Origin: Micromonospora sp. MP36
Lineage (GTDB): Bacteria > Actinomycetota > Actinomycetes > Mycobacteriales > Micromonosporaceae
Assembly: GCF_008119785.1 (NCBI RefSeq)
Contig: NZ_VSFA01000071.1
Span: forward strand, 1-37,378
DNA: 37,378 nucleotides
Reading direction: 5' to 3'
Shown: positions 1 to 8,828 of the stretch, one piece after another
Position numbering within the stretch: the stretch's first letter is position 1
How the letters are laid out: every line of letters starts with the position of its first letter
Made by a program: the position numbers and the translations under genes
The notes under the pieces: model-generated
What the model was told of the DNA's origin: nothing
The model's database searches: none
The model's input: only the letters and a program-made list of their open reading frames with translations

Positions 1-209
1 CCAGCCCACAGGCCGGGTCCACCGGAACGCCGTTCCTGCTGCTGCGGACCATGCTCGGCCTCGAGCCGTACGAAGACGACCTGATAGTTGATCCGGTGCT
101 GCCCGCCAGGTTCGGTCGCATCGAACTGCTTGACATTCCCGGACGCTGGGGCCGAATGGACGCCATCGGTAACGTGCACGTCGGCAACGCAGACACGGCC
201 GACGCGTAA
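1..209 (+). CDS. Glycogen-debranching-type glucosidase, C-terminal end (partial)
   Basis: The frame is open from the window edge (phase starts at base 3) and stops at TAA 207-209. It encodes about 68 residues, including FLLLRTMLGLEP, then LIVDPVLPARFGRIELLDI and a PGRWGR segment. This is the usual C-terminal end of amylo-alpha-1,6-glucosidase/GDE-like proteins of actinobacteria, which trim branch points of glycogen-like glucans in the cytoplasm. There is no start codon because the gene begins outside the window. Family assignment rests on this short tail only; the catalytic domain is not visible. Confidence 0.7.
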   Translation, partial: SPQAGSTGTPFLLLRTMLGLEPYEDDLIVDPVLPARFGRIELLDIPGRWGRMDAIGNVHVGNADTADA

Positions 210-936
210 AGGCCGGTCCCCGGGCACCGGATCGTCACCCCGTGGACTACCACCGCCGCGCCGGGGAGCATCCGGACTGGGACGAATACCGGTCGGTGAT
301 GAGCTCCGACTGGAGGGTAGTCATGACGATGACGGCGACCACGCACAGCGGCAGGATCGGCTAATCAGAAGGTCACGGCGCGCCCGGAACTAGTCGAACG
401 AACGCGGCTCGACGCCGGTCCCGAGGGACACGACCCGAGCCCCCAAGCGCTGGCCTACGGCGTCGTGGGTCTTACCGGACCACGCCGACGTGAACGCGGC
501 CAAGAACCTTCTCGCCGCCGGGCTGGCGGTAACAGGGCGCGAAACCTCGCCGATGGGCGGTCCGCGAAGCGCCACCACCCGCAAAGTTCACGGCGTGAAC
601 ACGTCTCAGCCACGGGAATCCTAACCGGAACGTGCAAGCTGCCGCTCTTCTGGTCACCCACGCGGGGACTCATGCAACGTTGAACGCTCCTCGTACCTCG
701 CTTCCGCTTCTGACGTGGCTAGCCCGCCACCAGCGGGAACAGCGCTCGACGCCTGTTCGCCCGGCGTCTGCGTCTGGCATGGCTGCGGGCCGGTTGACGA
801 CGCTTGACAGTGTCTTGTGCCCCCTGTGTGCCCCACACCGCCGGCCCGTCTCCCGGGGCCAGGGGTGCCAACCACATCCGTTGGCCGAGCACGCTAGCGC
901 CCTGGGAGCCCCGAGCTCGTCCGCCAGGCGGCTGGC
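210..936. other. Gene-poor decayed stretch
   Basis: No intact recognisable gene is present. A 40-codon frame (GTG 242 to TAA 364; it includes EHPDWDEYRSVMSSDWRVV) looks protein-like but is unrecognised. It is followed by the TnpB remnant listed separately. From 625 to 936 I see no gene, RNA or clear repeat; open frames on both strands have no family features. Confidence 0.5.
451..624 (+). pseudogene. IS200/IS605-family TnpB remnant (C-terminal tail)
   Basis: Reading in the frame ending at TAA 622-624 gives DHADVNAAKNLLAAGLAVTG, the highly conserved block after the zinc ribbon of TnpB (OrfB) of IS605-type elements, including the last RuvC aspartate. The upstream cysteines of the ribbon are not present in any frame and no start or upstream TnpB body exists. 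This is a decayed fragment, not a functional RNA-guided nuclease. Downstream residues resemble a shifted version of the usual tail. Confidence 0.6.
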
Positions 937-1454
937 TCAGCTCGGTGTCGTCTTTGGCGTCGTTACAGTAGCTTCCGGCGACTCGGCGGCCCTCGTCAAT
1001 TTCCGAAGGTCGCAGTCGTCCCATATCTCTTCCGCGAAGCTGTACACGTATTCCAATCTGGAGACCGGCCTGACCTGTGCCACGTCAATCTTGTTCCATG
1101 CGCGTTCGGCGCCGTCCGCATAGGCGAACGTCAACTGAACGTCGCTGACGCCCGGCGTACGCTCATTTTCCTCTGACGACGTCTGGTTCAGCGACCAGAC
1201 GCCCTGTCCGGAAACCAGCTTGGTCTTGTCGCCGTCCTTCTCGCGTAGTTCGGCGCGATGAAACTACCGTCGGCGTTGAGCTTGATCGTGCCCGCGTCCG
1301 GTCCGCTCCACGTGCCAGCAACGTCCGCCATTGTGATGTCCTCGGTGCCGTGACTACCGCACCCGACGACGGTCTCGCCCAAGGAGCAGGCCAGCATCGA
1401 GGGTGCGATCAGAACCATCGCCAAGACCGCAGCGCATCGCCTATTCACCGACAA
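937..1454 (-). pseudogene. Secreted lipoprotein of unknown function, frameshifted
   Basis: The start at 1454 gives a signal peptide (MSVNRRCAAVLAMVLIAPSM) followed by a lipobox (SMLAC), then a GTWSGPDAGTIKLNADGSF segment like many small actinobacterial lipoproteins with a GTW...DGTF lipocalin-like repeat. The frame ends at 1188 (88 residues), but a second frame continues the same protein-like sequence (REKDGDK..GVWSLNQT..., then YADGAERAWNKIDVAQV) to a stop at 937. A single-base loss near 1240-1250, in the codons after DGSFI, would restore one protein of about 172 residues. It is either a real pseudogene or a sequencing error. The ligand and role are unknown. Confidence 0.6.
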
Positions 1455-1651
1455 ACTCGCACATCACCTGTCGTCCGCACACCGCCAAGGTTGCACATCC
1501 GGCCGCACGCTCGGCGTCGCGCGGTCCACAGGTTCGCCCTCGTCCGGGCTTCGCCTGGGTTGCCGCGCAGCGGTCCGCTGGTCCGTTCGACGACCTTGCC
1601 CGGGCGCTACACCTTCGCGATGGCCGTACTTCACGACGTGACCGTTGTGGC

Positions 1652-2383
1652 TTATCGCGCCCGGCGCGACCGCACGGCGATCGTCGCGCCCGGGAGGCTG
1701 ATCACCAGCGAGGCCACGGACAGCCCGACCGCCCACCAGACCCCCGCATCCGACTGGGTCGCAGGCGCGCTGCCCACGGCCAGAGCCGCCTGCCCGGTGC
1801 CTGTCGCCGTGGGCGATGCCGCGGGCACGAGCCGGAGCACTGGTGCGGGCCGCTCCGGCTCGTCGGCACCGGGGGCTGCCTCCTGGATCCAGCGCACGAC
1901 CTCGCCGTCGCTGTAGTGCTGGAGCGTCTTGAATACCAGTTGATCGGTCGCGGGCAGCGGTCCGCCGCTCACGGAGAACTCGTCGTACTCACCCGGTTTG
2001 ATCGCCGACTGCGGGTCCGCCGCAGTCCAGGTGACCTTGTCGATGACCTCGCTGATCTGCGCACCGTGCGCCTCGATCGGCGTGGCCAGCTTCTTCTTCG
2101 TGATCTCGTACGACCAGCCGGGGTGTGGCTTCATCGAGACCGAGGCCAGCGGGAAGCCGGTCGGGAACTGCACCTCGATCTTGGTGGTGCTCGCGTCGTC
2201 GCTCTCGGTGGGAACGCGGAACGTCAGGGCTGCATAGCCGCCCTGGGTGGCCGTGCCCGGGTTTACCGTCACGTGCGCGAACGCCGCCGTCGGCATGACG
2301 CCGACCAGGCAGGCCGCCACGCCTACGGTTACCAGGCTACGCACGGCTCGGCGAAGCAGGTGCATTCTCCAGTTTCCATTCAT
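1652..2383 (-). CDS. ycnI: YcnI family (DUF1775) copper-binding protein
   Basis: 243 residues. A signal peptide ends at AAFA and the mature protein begins HVTVNPGTA, so His37 becomes the N-terminal residue. That is the histidine-brace-like copper site known for YcnI/DUF1775 proteins. The beta-sandwich core follows (TFRVPTESDD, FPTGFPLASVSMKPHPGW, VTWTAADPQSAIKPGEYDEF). After a Ser/Pro/Ala-rich linker a C-terminal membrane helix lies at about 212-232, followed by basic residues. The protein should sit on the outer face of the membrane and bind Cu(II). It is last in the minus-strand copper operon behind CopC-CopD. The start at Met7 (2365) is also possible; the ribosome site is weak for both. 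Confidence 0.85.
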   Translation of the reverse strand: MNGNWRMHLLRRAVRSLVTVGVAACLVGVMPTAAFAHVTVNPGTATQGGYAALTFRVPTESDDASTTKIEVQFPTGFPLASVSMKPHPGWSYEITKKKLATPIEAHGAQISEVIDKVTWTAADPQSAIKPGEYDEFSVSGGPLPATDQLVFKTLQHYSDGEVVRWIQEAAPGADEPERPAPVLRLVPAASPTATGTGQAALAVGSAPATQSDAGVWWAVGLSVASLVISLPGATIAVRSRRAR

Positions 2384-2447
2384 CGAGAATCATCATTCGA
2401 ACAAGCGAGCTGCAGCCGCGATACGCACTACGGCACAGATACTCGCG

Positions 2448-3200
2448 CTAGCCGAGGCGGGCCAGCGTGGTCTTCATCAACGCCTTGACCTTCTCGTCGG
2501 AGTCGGCGCGCTTGCCTACGGCCTTGATCTGGGCGTAGCCGACATAGAGGATGGCGTTCTCCTTGTGCACCACGACGGTGACCAGATCGTCGTAGGTGTC
2601 CGGGTTCACCTCTGGGGGCGAGGTGTGTACGAGGTGCTGGGCGAACCCTTTCCACCCGTTGATCTCGATCGACCGGCTGCCGACCTTGTATTCGCCCACC
2701 ACGGACGGCGGCCCGCCGAGCACGCTGAACGTCGCCGGACACTTGGTGGCCTCGGCCATCACGGTGTTCATCGTGCCGTCGACGAGCGAGGCGCTCTGGA
2801 AGACCACCGCACCCTGCGTGACTACCGGCAGTGATGACGGTCCCACGATCTGCGGCGCGACGATGATCCGTCCGGTCGGATTCCCACCCACCGGCTCGAC
2901 CGCTGGCTCCACATTGACCTCGACGTCCTCGGAACGCTGGACGTACGGGCAGGTCGGGATGCTGTTCGGGGGCGTGTAGACGACGTGCGAGGAGTGGCCC
3001 TCGTCCTTGATCTCGGTCGCGCCTTCGCCCAGGTCACTGGGGCTGACGAGGCCGAACCGAATGGAGTCCACGGTGTAGGGCGGCTTGGCCAAGGGTTCCG
3101 GACTCCCGCTGGAGCAGCCGGCCAGGACGCCGAGGGCGAGCAAGCCGGCGGCGAACGCGGTCCATCGGCCCCGGGACCCCTTCCGGTCAGCGCCTCGCAT
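2448..3200 (-). CDS. Lipoprotein of unknown function in copper operon
   Basis: 250 residues. The N terminus has a basic region, a hydrophobic stretch and the lipobox LGVLAGC, so it should be a lipid-anchored extracytoplasmic protein. The mature part has no family I recognise with certainty; its pattern (TVDSIRFGLVSPSDLGEG, paired cysteines at TCPYVQ and TKCPATF, a late VVVHKENAILYVGYAQIKAVGK strand) recalls the extracytoplasmic PknH-like sensor domains. It lies 15 bases after CopC-CopD and 64 bases before YcnI, so it is probably co-transcribed with both. A link to copper is inferred from position only. Confidence 0.65.
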   Translation of the reverse strand: MRGADRKGSRGRWTAFAAGLLALGVLAGCSSGSPEPLAKPPYTVDSIRFGLVSPSDLGEGATEIKDEGHSSHVVYTPPNSIPTCPYVQRSEDVEVNVEPAVEPVGGNPTGRIIVAPQIVGPSSLPVVTQGAVVFQSASLVDGTMNTVMAEATKCPATFSVLGGPPSVVGEYKVGSRSIEINGWKGFAQHLVHTSPPEVNPDTYDDLVTVVVHKENAILYVGYAQIKAVGKRADSDEKVKALMKTTLARLG

Positions 3201-3215
3201 GTGTCACCAAACCTT

Positions 3216-5012
3216 TCAGCGTGCCGTGAACTGGACGCGCACGGGTGTCTCGTCGAAGTCGGAGACTCGGATGTCCAGCCGCAGCACCCACACCCCGGGG
3301 AAGGGGATGGACATCGAGTTCGCCACGTAGTGGCCGGGTTCGGCCGCGGTGACGGTGATGGGCAGTGCCGGGACCTCGCGGTCGGGTGATTCGAGCTGAC
3401 CGGAGATCTCGGGTACCGCGACCAGCGAGCCATCCGGGCCGGTGAGGTAGATGTCGGCCACGTTGCTGCCCGACCTCGCCGGCTCGATCTTCACCTCGAC
3501 CGAGCTGTCCCGCAGCCCGGCGGCCGAGCCGGCCGCGGCGGCGGGAATGGGGACGGTGGTGTGCACCGGCGGCGCGTAGCTGGTGCGGGCCGGGGCGGTG
3601 TTGACGAGGACGGCCGTGATCGACACGACCGCGACCCCGAGCAGGATCTCGCCCACGACCGAGCGGCGCAGCCAGCGCACCGCGGCGGCGGGGGCGGCGT
3701 CGAGGCCGAGGGGTTCGCGGCCGCGCCGCCGCACGAACCGCCGCGCTCCGGCGGCGAGACCCACCACGGCGAGGACGACGGCGAGCTTGCCGAGAAGCAG
3801 CCGCCCGAAGTCGGTCGCGCCGACCGCGGCCCACGTCCCCACCTGCCGCCAGGACAGGTAGACGCCGGTCGCCGCGACCACCGCGAAGCAGACCTGCGCG
3901 AGCCGGGAGAACCTGGGCAGCGCGGGCTCCAGGGTGATGACCTTGCTGGTCTCCCGCCTCCCGGTCGGGATGAGTACGCAGATCGCGAGCGTGATCAGGC
4001 CGCCCAGCCACAGGGCCATGGCGAGTAGGTGCAGGCTGGTCGCCGGCACGGCCAGCCAGGTCTGCACGCCGGTCTGCGCGTGATCCGCCAACGCCCAGGT
4101 CAGCGTCAGGGCGACAGCGCCGACCGCGGCGACCGCGGGCAGGACGATCCGGCGGGTGGCGCCGGCGCCGGCCGTCGCGGCCGGGGCAGAGGGAGAGGGA
4201 GAGTTGGGGCGTACGGCGATCCCGAAGGCCACGCCGAGGGCGAGCACGATCACCAGCCGCGCCAGCAGCGCGTGGCCCAACCGGGTGGACAGCGCCGCGC
4301 CGAGCAGGTCCGGGTCGAACACTCCGGCCAGCGACGTGCCGGCGGCGTACGGCCCCTGTACGAGCAGGACCACCACGGTGCCGGCGGTCAGCACGCCGAA
4401 TCCTGACCACACGATGCGCCGGCCACGGCGGTCGGTGCGGCCAGCGGGCCAGAGCACGGCCACGAACAGCGCGCCACCGAGGGCGAGGGCCACCCCGAGA
4501 AAGGCAAGGGCGCGGCCGACGGCGTCGACGACGAGGACGGCACGGTCGGCGTCCTGCTCCACTGGCGCGGCCGTAGCACTCGGGTGGCCGATGCTGAAGC
4601 TGAACGCGCCCGACACCACGTGCGAGTCCGCGGAGGTGACCCGCCAGGCCAGGACGTAGGTTCCCTCGGTCAGATCCGTGGGCAGGCTGACCCGCGCCGT
4701 GTTGGCCTTCCCGTCCAGGTGACCGGGGGTGCCGATCGCCAGCTTCTTCGCGTTCGTGTCGAGCAGCTGGATCGACCGCTCGTTGAAGCTGACCGCGTCG
4801 TCGAAGCGAAGCCGGACCTCCGCCGGGGGCGAGGCCAGGACCTCGCCGTCGACCGGCGAAGTCTCCAGCAGGTAGGCGTGGGCGTACGCCGGATGTGTGG
4901 TCGCGGTGGACGCGAGGTCCGTGACCAGGCCGCCGGTCGCGAGGAGGACGACCACCGCCAGCCGCGTGACCAGCCGGGCCCAGCGATGGCGTGCGTAGTG
5001 CATCTGCGTCAT
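3216..5012 (-). CDS. CopC-CopD fusion, copper-binding/uptake protein
   Basis: 598 residues. A signal peptide ends near AYA; the mature N terminus is HAYLLETSPVDGE, with the first His and a later ADSHVVSGAFSF block matching the Cu(II) site of CopC (residues about 45-142). The rest is a multi-pass CopD domain of about eight helices (from about 160), including LARLVIVLALGVAFGIAV and FSRLAQVCFAVVAATGVYLSW. A C-terminal extracytoplasmic domain (about 490-598) ends VRVQFTAR. This is the YcnJ-like architecture, thought to move copper across the membrane. It starts 6 bases after the preceding binding-protein gene, so coupling is likely; Met4 may be the true start (better spacing to GGA). Confidence 0.88.
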   Translation of the reverse strand: MTQMHYARHRWARLVTRLAVVVLLATGGLVTDLASTATTHPAYAHAYLLETSPVDGEVLASPPAEVRLRFDDAVSFNERSIQLLDTNAKKLAIGTPGHLDGKANTARVSLPTDLTEGTYVLAWRVTSADSHVVSGAFSFSIGHPSATAAPVEQDADRAVLVVDAVGRALAFLGVALALGGALFVAVLWPAGRTDRRGRRIVWSGFGVLTAGTVVVLLVQGPYAAGTSLAGVFDPDLLGAALSTRLGHALLARLVIVLALGVAFGIAVRPNSPSPSAPAATAGAGATRRIVLPAVAAVGAVALTLTWALADHAQTGVQTWLAVPATSLHLLAMALWLGGLITLAICVLIPTGRRETSKVITLEPALPRFSRLAQVCFAVVAATGVYLSWRQVGTWAAVGATDFGRLLLGKLAVVLAVVGLAAGARRFVRRRGREPLGLDAAPAAAVRWLRRSVVGEILLGVAVVSITAVLVNTAPARTSYAPPVHTTVPIPAAAAGSAAGLRDSSVEVKIEPARSGSNVADIYLTGPDGSLVAVPEISGQLESPDREVPALPITVTAAEPGHYVANSMSIPFPGVWVLRLDIRVSDFDETPVRVQFTAR

Positions 5013-5017
5013 CCGAC

Positions 5018-6184
5018 CTAGTCCGTACGCAGCTTGCTGGCCAGGATGAGCTTGCCGCCCCTCACTTGGGCGACGATGTAGTTGTCGTACGTCAGGGAGT
5101 GATCGGCGGCGAAGCGGAGCGTTCCGGTGAAGGTGGTGAAGTTCTCGAGCCGCGGGAGGTTGTCGACGACCTTCGGGGGTGCCGTGCCCCCCGCCTGGCG
5201 CACCGCCTGCGCCAGCGCGCGGAGCGCGTCGTAGGCCTGCATGGCGTCGCGGCCCGGCTCCCGTTGGTAGCGATCCTTGAAACGGGCAGCCCAGTCCGCC
5301 GCTGCGGGGAGAAGCCGTGGGCCCGCGGCCATGGCGAGGTATGCGTCCTCGGCCGCCGCGCCGGCCGCCTGCAGAAACTCGGGGCTGTCCGACTCAGCGG
5401 AGGCCATGAAATGGCCGGCGTAGCCGGCCTGACGTAGTGCGCTCACCAGTCGTCCACCTGGTTCCGCGGCCCCCGCCCAGTAGACGAAGTCCGCCTTGGC
5501 AGCGGTCACGGTGCTGGCGAGCTTAACGAGATCAGGAGCGTTCGCTTCGGCGCTCTGCCTGCTCACCGTCAGGCCGTCTGCCTTGACCCGGTCGGTCACC
5601 AGGCCGGACAGCCGCTGTGCGGCCGGTGAGCCGTCATCGAACACCGCCACCCGCTGCGGGCTCCGGTAGCCCATCCAGTGCACCGCGGCCAGCGCCTCCT
5701 GATAGACCGTCCCCTCCATCGGGAACACCGACGGCACCCCGGCCTCGATCAGCCGGTCGGCGCGGGCGGAGGAGACCAGGAACGGCGTGCCAGCCGCGGC
5801 CACGGCGTTCGCCGCCGCCACCGCCGCATCCTCACACAGCCCGCCGACCACCCCCACGACCTTCTTGGCGGCCAGCCTGGTTGCCCCCTGCTCGCCGGTC
5901 GCCGGCGCGCAGCCGCCGTCCTCGACGGCCAACTTCACCTGCCGCCCCAGCACACCGCCCTGATCGTTGATCTCAGCGGCGGCCAGCTGCGCCCCGTCGA
6001 CGAGGTCCTGCCCACGCTCAGCCAGGTCGCCTGACAGCGGGGCCAGCACCCCGAACGTGATCTCGCCCCGCGGCCTCGGGGCGCCCCCGCCCTCGTCAGA
6101 GGCAGAGCACGCGGCGAGCAGACCGCTCACCACCAGCGCGGTCGCGCCCAGCGCGGCCACGCGCACGGCACCTCTGCGTCGCAC
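5018..6184 (-). CDS. Branched-chain amino acid type ABC solute-binding lipoprotein
   Basis: 388 residues from a GTG preceded by GGAGGT at good spacing. A lipobox (LLAAC) follows a hydrophobic signal; the mature domain begins ITFGVLAPLSGDLAERG and has the LivJ/LivK (Peripla_BP_6) pattern: AAAEINDQGGVLGRQVKLAVEDGGC, the VGGLCEDAAVAAANAVA block, AVFDDGSPAAQRLSG and a final DNYIVAQVRGGK. Such proteins bind amino acids or amides outside the cell and hand them to Liv permeases. No permease or ATPase of that type is in this window. It is the first gene of the run leading into the copper genes (6 bases to CopC-CopD), so a different ligand, or a sensory role, is possible. Confidence 0.82.
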   Translation of the reverse strand: MRRRGAVRVAALGATALVVSGLLAACSASDEGGGAPRPRGEITFGVLAPLSGDLAERGQDLVDGAQLAAAEINDQGGVLGRQVKLAVEDGGCAPATGEQGATRLAAKKVVGVVGGLCEDAAVAAANAVAAAGTPFLVSSARADRLIEAGVPSVFPMEGTVYQEALAAVHWMGYRSPQRVAVFDDGSPAAQRLSGLVTDRVKADGLTVSRQSAEANAPDLVKLASTVTAAKADFVYWAGAAEPGGRLVSALRQAGYAGHFMASAESDSPEFLQAAGAAAEDAYLAMAAGPRLLPAAADWAARFKDRYQREPGRDAMQAYDALRALAQAVRQAGGTAPPKVVDNLPRLENFTTFTGTLRFAADHSLTYDNYIVAQVRGGKLILASKLRTD

Positions 6185-6210
6185 CGTTCTACCTCCATGT
6201 CCGTCACCAC

Positions 6211-6260
6211 CGAAAGCCGGCCCGGGCGCAGCGGTCGCCGCGCTCGGGCCGGTGCTTTCG
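6211..6260 (-). terminator. Hairpin after LVIVD gene
   Basis: Arms at 6211-6224 (CGAAAGCCGGCCCG) and 6244-6260 (CGGGCCGGTGCTTTCG) form a long GC-rich stem with a small bulge, lying between the end of the LVIVD gene (6270) and the start of the binding-protein gene (6184). There is no clear U-run. It probably separates the two transcripts. Confidence 0.55.
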
Positions 6261-6269
6261 CTCAGACGG

Positions 6270-7751
6270 TTACTTGTCGCACGAGTTCCAACAGATCTTG
6301 TCGTCCGGCGGGCCGGCCAGCTTGCCGTCGAACCGCAGGACGTCGACGCCCCGGTTGTAGTCCGCGACGTAGACCAGCCCGTTGTGCCAGTAGACGGCCG
6401 ACGCCGAACCGCCGGTCACGCCCTGGCCCGACGGCACGCGGAAATAGCCGACCTGCGTCGGGTTCCTCGGATCCGACACGTCGAGGAAGCGAGTGCCCTG
6501 CCCGTACCACCCCTGCGCCACGATGTTGCCGTTCACCGTGAACCAGTGCGCGGAGCAGCTACCCGTGGTGGCCGACCCTTCCTTGCCCCACGGCGACCAG
6601 TGGCTGAGCAGTTCCAGCCGGAACGGGTTCTCCGGCGTGGAACGCCAGCTCTCGCCGTCGTAGCTGCCCTTCAACGAGGCGATCTTGAACTCGCCCGCCT
6701 GCGCGCAGGACGTGACGTTCTCGTTGGTGATGTAGAGCAGCTCGCCCTTGTCGAAGGAGCCGACCTTCTCGGTGGGGTGATAGGCGTTGTGGTCGAAGAA
6801 GTCGTAGAAGGCGGTGCCCGCCGGGTTGATGGGAGTGACGGTCCCGCCCGCGTACGGCACCGGGTCGTACGCCGTCGCGACGCGGTTGCGCTTCTGCACC
6901 GGGTCGTAGTGGTTGCCCTCGGTCCAGTAGCCGCGTACGCCACCCTCACCGGAGACCCAGGCGATGCCGTCCTTGTCGACGTCAACGCTGTGCACGTAGT
7001 CGGTGACCCCGTCGAGCCGATCGAGATCGACCGCCCGGTCGAAGGTGTACGGGTGCTTGATGTCGTGGATGTCGGTCACCCGCACCGGGACGCCGTTCCA
7101 GGAGGGGTCGTGGCCTGGCGTCCCCGTGTTGGCCGGACCGACCGACCACAGGTACTTGCAGTCGTTGATGCAGGTGGACGTGTGCCCGGCCGGAATCGGG
7201 TGGAAGGTGACGATCTCCGGCTTCCACGGATTCTTGACATCGACGATGTAGACGCCGGACTGACCGGTCTTGACGGTGCCGCCGAAGCCGCGCGGGTCCC
7301 GAATGAGGAAGACCAGCTTGCGCTTCGGGTCGACGGTCATGTTCTCGCCTTCCCAGAACCTGTCCTGGGTGTCCCCCGGCAGGCGCAGCTCGGCCGCCGT
7401 GATCTTCGAGACCAAGGCCGGGTGCTGGGGGTCCTCCAGCGACCAGACGGCGAGGCCGCCGGTGCCGTTGGCGAACATGAAGTCGTAGCCGTACTTGTCG
7501 TACTTGATGAAGTTCAGCGCCGAATAGCCGCTGACTCCCCTGACGTTGTCGATGAACGTGACGTTCTTTGCAACGGCGGTCGTCGGCACATTGTGGATGT
7601 CGTCGAGGACCGCGCCGCCGTGGGCGGAGTTGTCCGACGGGCTCGATCCTGGCGGCTCGGCGGCAGATGCCGCGCCAGCTCCACCCAGCTGCACTGCCAC
7701 AGCCGTCGCCAGAGCGACGGCACCCGCCACGAGGGGTTTCGTTTTCACCAC
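6270..7751 (-). CDS. Secreted LVIVD-repeat beta-propeller protein
   Basis: 493 residues from GTG 7751 (or the adjacent GTG 7748); AAGGGAG lies just upstream and the first residues form a signal peptide (VKTKPLVAGAVALATAVAVQL ending GAASAAEP). The mature part contains repeated LVIVD-like blades: GGLAVWSLEDPQHPALVSK, SGVYIVDVKNPWKPEIV, VRVTDIHDIKHP, TRFLDVSDPRNPTQVGYF and GVDVLRFDGK. These repeats build a surface or secreted beta-propeller of unknown function. Cysteines occur as pairs (CINDC, CWNSC, CAQ..CSAH), suggesting disulfides. It is upstream of the copper operon but separated by a hairpin, so a shared role is unproven. Confidence 0.75.
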   Translation of the reverse strand: MVKTKPLVAGAVALATAVAVQLGGAGAASAAEPPGSSPSDNSAHGGAVLDDIHNVPTTAVAKNVTFIDNVRGVSGYSALNFIKYDKYGYDFMFANGTGGLAVWSLEDPQHPALVSKITAAELRLPGDTQDRFWEGENMTVDPKRKLVFLIRDPRGFGGTVKTGQSGVYIVDVKNPWKPEIVTFHPIPAGHTSTCINDCKYLWSVGPANTGTPGHDPSWNGVPVRVTDIHDIKHPYTFDRAVDLDRLDGVTDYVHSVDVDKDGIAWVSGEGGVRGYWTEGNHYDPVQKRNRVATAYDPVPYAGGTVTPINPAGTAFYDFFDHNAYHPTEKVGSFDKGELLYITNENVTSCAQAGEFKIASLKGSYDGESWRSTPENPFRLELLSHWSPWGKEGSATTGSCSAHWFTVNGNIVAQGWYGQGTRFLDVSDPRNPTQVGYFRVPSGQGVTGGSASAVYWHNGLVYVADYNRGVDVLRFDGKLAGPPDDKICWNSCDK

Positions 7752-8063
7752 GTTTCTCCCTTTGGCATTTCTCCCTTGGCGACCCTCAGCGCAGCTTGGG
7801 CACCGCACGGCCGAAGAGCCCACGTGGCACGACACTAAAGACGGCACGAGCGGGGCGCCATGGTGCAGTTGTCGAGAACGCCGCCGTACAGCTCCGTCAA
7901 TCGTCGTGATCATGCAGGGGAGCATCACGCCGGTCAACCCGTTGCCAGCAAAACCACCGGCGCCATCGTGGCTGCTCCCCGGGCGGGAATGTCGGCGGTA
8001 CGCGCCGTCCACGTACACTCGCACAGCCGTGAGATGCGGTCCGAACCCCAGGGGGAATGCTGC
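7752..8063. other. Divergent intergenic region
   Basis: This stretch lies between the LVIVD gene (minus) and the ABC operon (plus) and must hold both promoters. I see no convincing -35/-10 pair, RNA gene or strong palindrome. The ribosome site GGGGGA lies at 8051-8056, seven bases before ATG 8064. Longer open frames through here have no family features. Confidence 0.4.
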
Positions 8064-8756
8064 ATGCCGTTGACTCTTGTGGCGGACCGCGTCACCGTAG
8101 GTTACGGCGAGGGTCCGGCGGTGTTGCGTGACGTGTCGATCACGGTGCCCTCCGGTCAGATGCTCGCGGTGACCGGGTCATCCGGGGCCGGCAAGACCAC
8201 GCTGTTGCGCGCCATGGCCGGGCAGCTTCGGCCCACGGCCGGCGCGGTTGCGGTGGCCGGCGAGCCGTTGCGGGACCGCGATCATGCGGTGGCCCGGCGG
8301 GTGGTGCTGATCCCGCAGCACAATGGACTGGCGACCATCCTGACCGCCGAAGAGAACCTGCAGGTCGTGCTGGTGGCGAACGGGGTGGACGCCGACGATG
8401 CCCGCCGGCGCACCGCCGAGTGGTTGGAGCGGGTCGGCCTCACCGGCCAAGCGAACCAGCTCGTCGAGGAGCTCTCCGGCGGCCAGCAGCAGCGTACGGC
8501 GATCGCCCGAGGCCTGGCGCTGCGCGGCGACGTGCTGCTGGCCGACGAGGTGACGAGCGAGTTGGACGCGGCGAACCGGCAACGGGTGCTCGACCTGCTG
8601 CGGGCCGAGGCGAGTCGGGGCGCGGCGGTCGTCGTGGCCACACACGACCCGGAGACGGCGGCGGCGTGCGAGGTCGAACTGCACCTGACGGACGGCCTCG
8701 CTGAGGTGGTGCGTCAGGGGACCGGCCTGATCGACGGGCTCGCAACGATGCCATAA
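8064..8756 (+). CDS. ABC transporter ATPase (first of operon, MacB/LolD-like)
   Basis: 230 residues from ATG 8064 with GGGGGA upstream; longer in-frame starts lack a ribosome site. Walker A GSSGAGKT (38-45), Q-loop PQHN (about 85), signature LSGGQQQR (137-144), Walker B LLADE (158-162) and H-loop His194 are all present. The usual PTSALD after Walker B reads VTSELD, an unusual proline-to-valine change. It is the ATPase of a three-type (FtsX/MacB-like) exporter, acting with the two permeases that follow. The 72-base gap to the next gene has no obvious terminator. The substrate cannot be read from the sequence; such systems move lipoproteins, peptides or antibiotics, or act mechanically. Confidence 0.85.
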   Translation: MPLTLVADRVTVGYGEGPAVLRDVSITVPSGQMLAVTGSSGAGKTTLLRAMAGQLRPTAGAVAVAGEPLRDRDHAVARRVVLIPQHNGLATILTAEENLQVVLVANGVDADDARRRTAEWLERVGLTGQANQLVEELSGGQQQRTAIARGLALRGDVLLADEVTSELDAANRQRVLDLLRAEASRGAAVVVATHDPETAAACEVELHLTDGLAEVVRQGTGLIDGLATMP

Positions 8757-8828
8757 CGGCCTGGCCCGAAACCTCGTGTCGACAAATGGTCTCCCGTTAG
8801 CCTCTGCGGACGTCCGTCGACGACGAGG

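Noticed and set aside
451..700. Active TnpB/omega-RNA system
   Set aside because: Only the C-terminal tail of TnpB remains and the zinc-ribbon cysteines are missing.
3187..4410. 407-codon Arg-rich minus-strand frame
   Set aside because: It is a shadow of the CopC-CopD gene in another frame with no family features.
5967..7838. 623-codon plus-strand frame
   Set aside because: It is antisense to the LVIVD gene; composition follows third-position GC bias, and no domain is seen.
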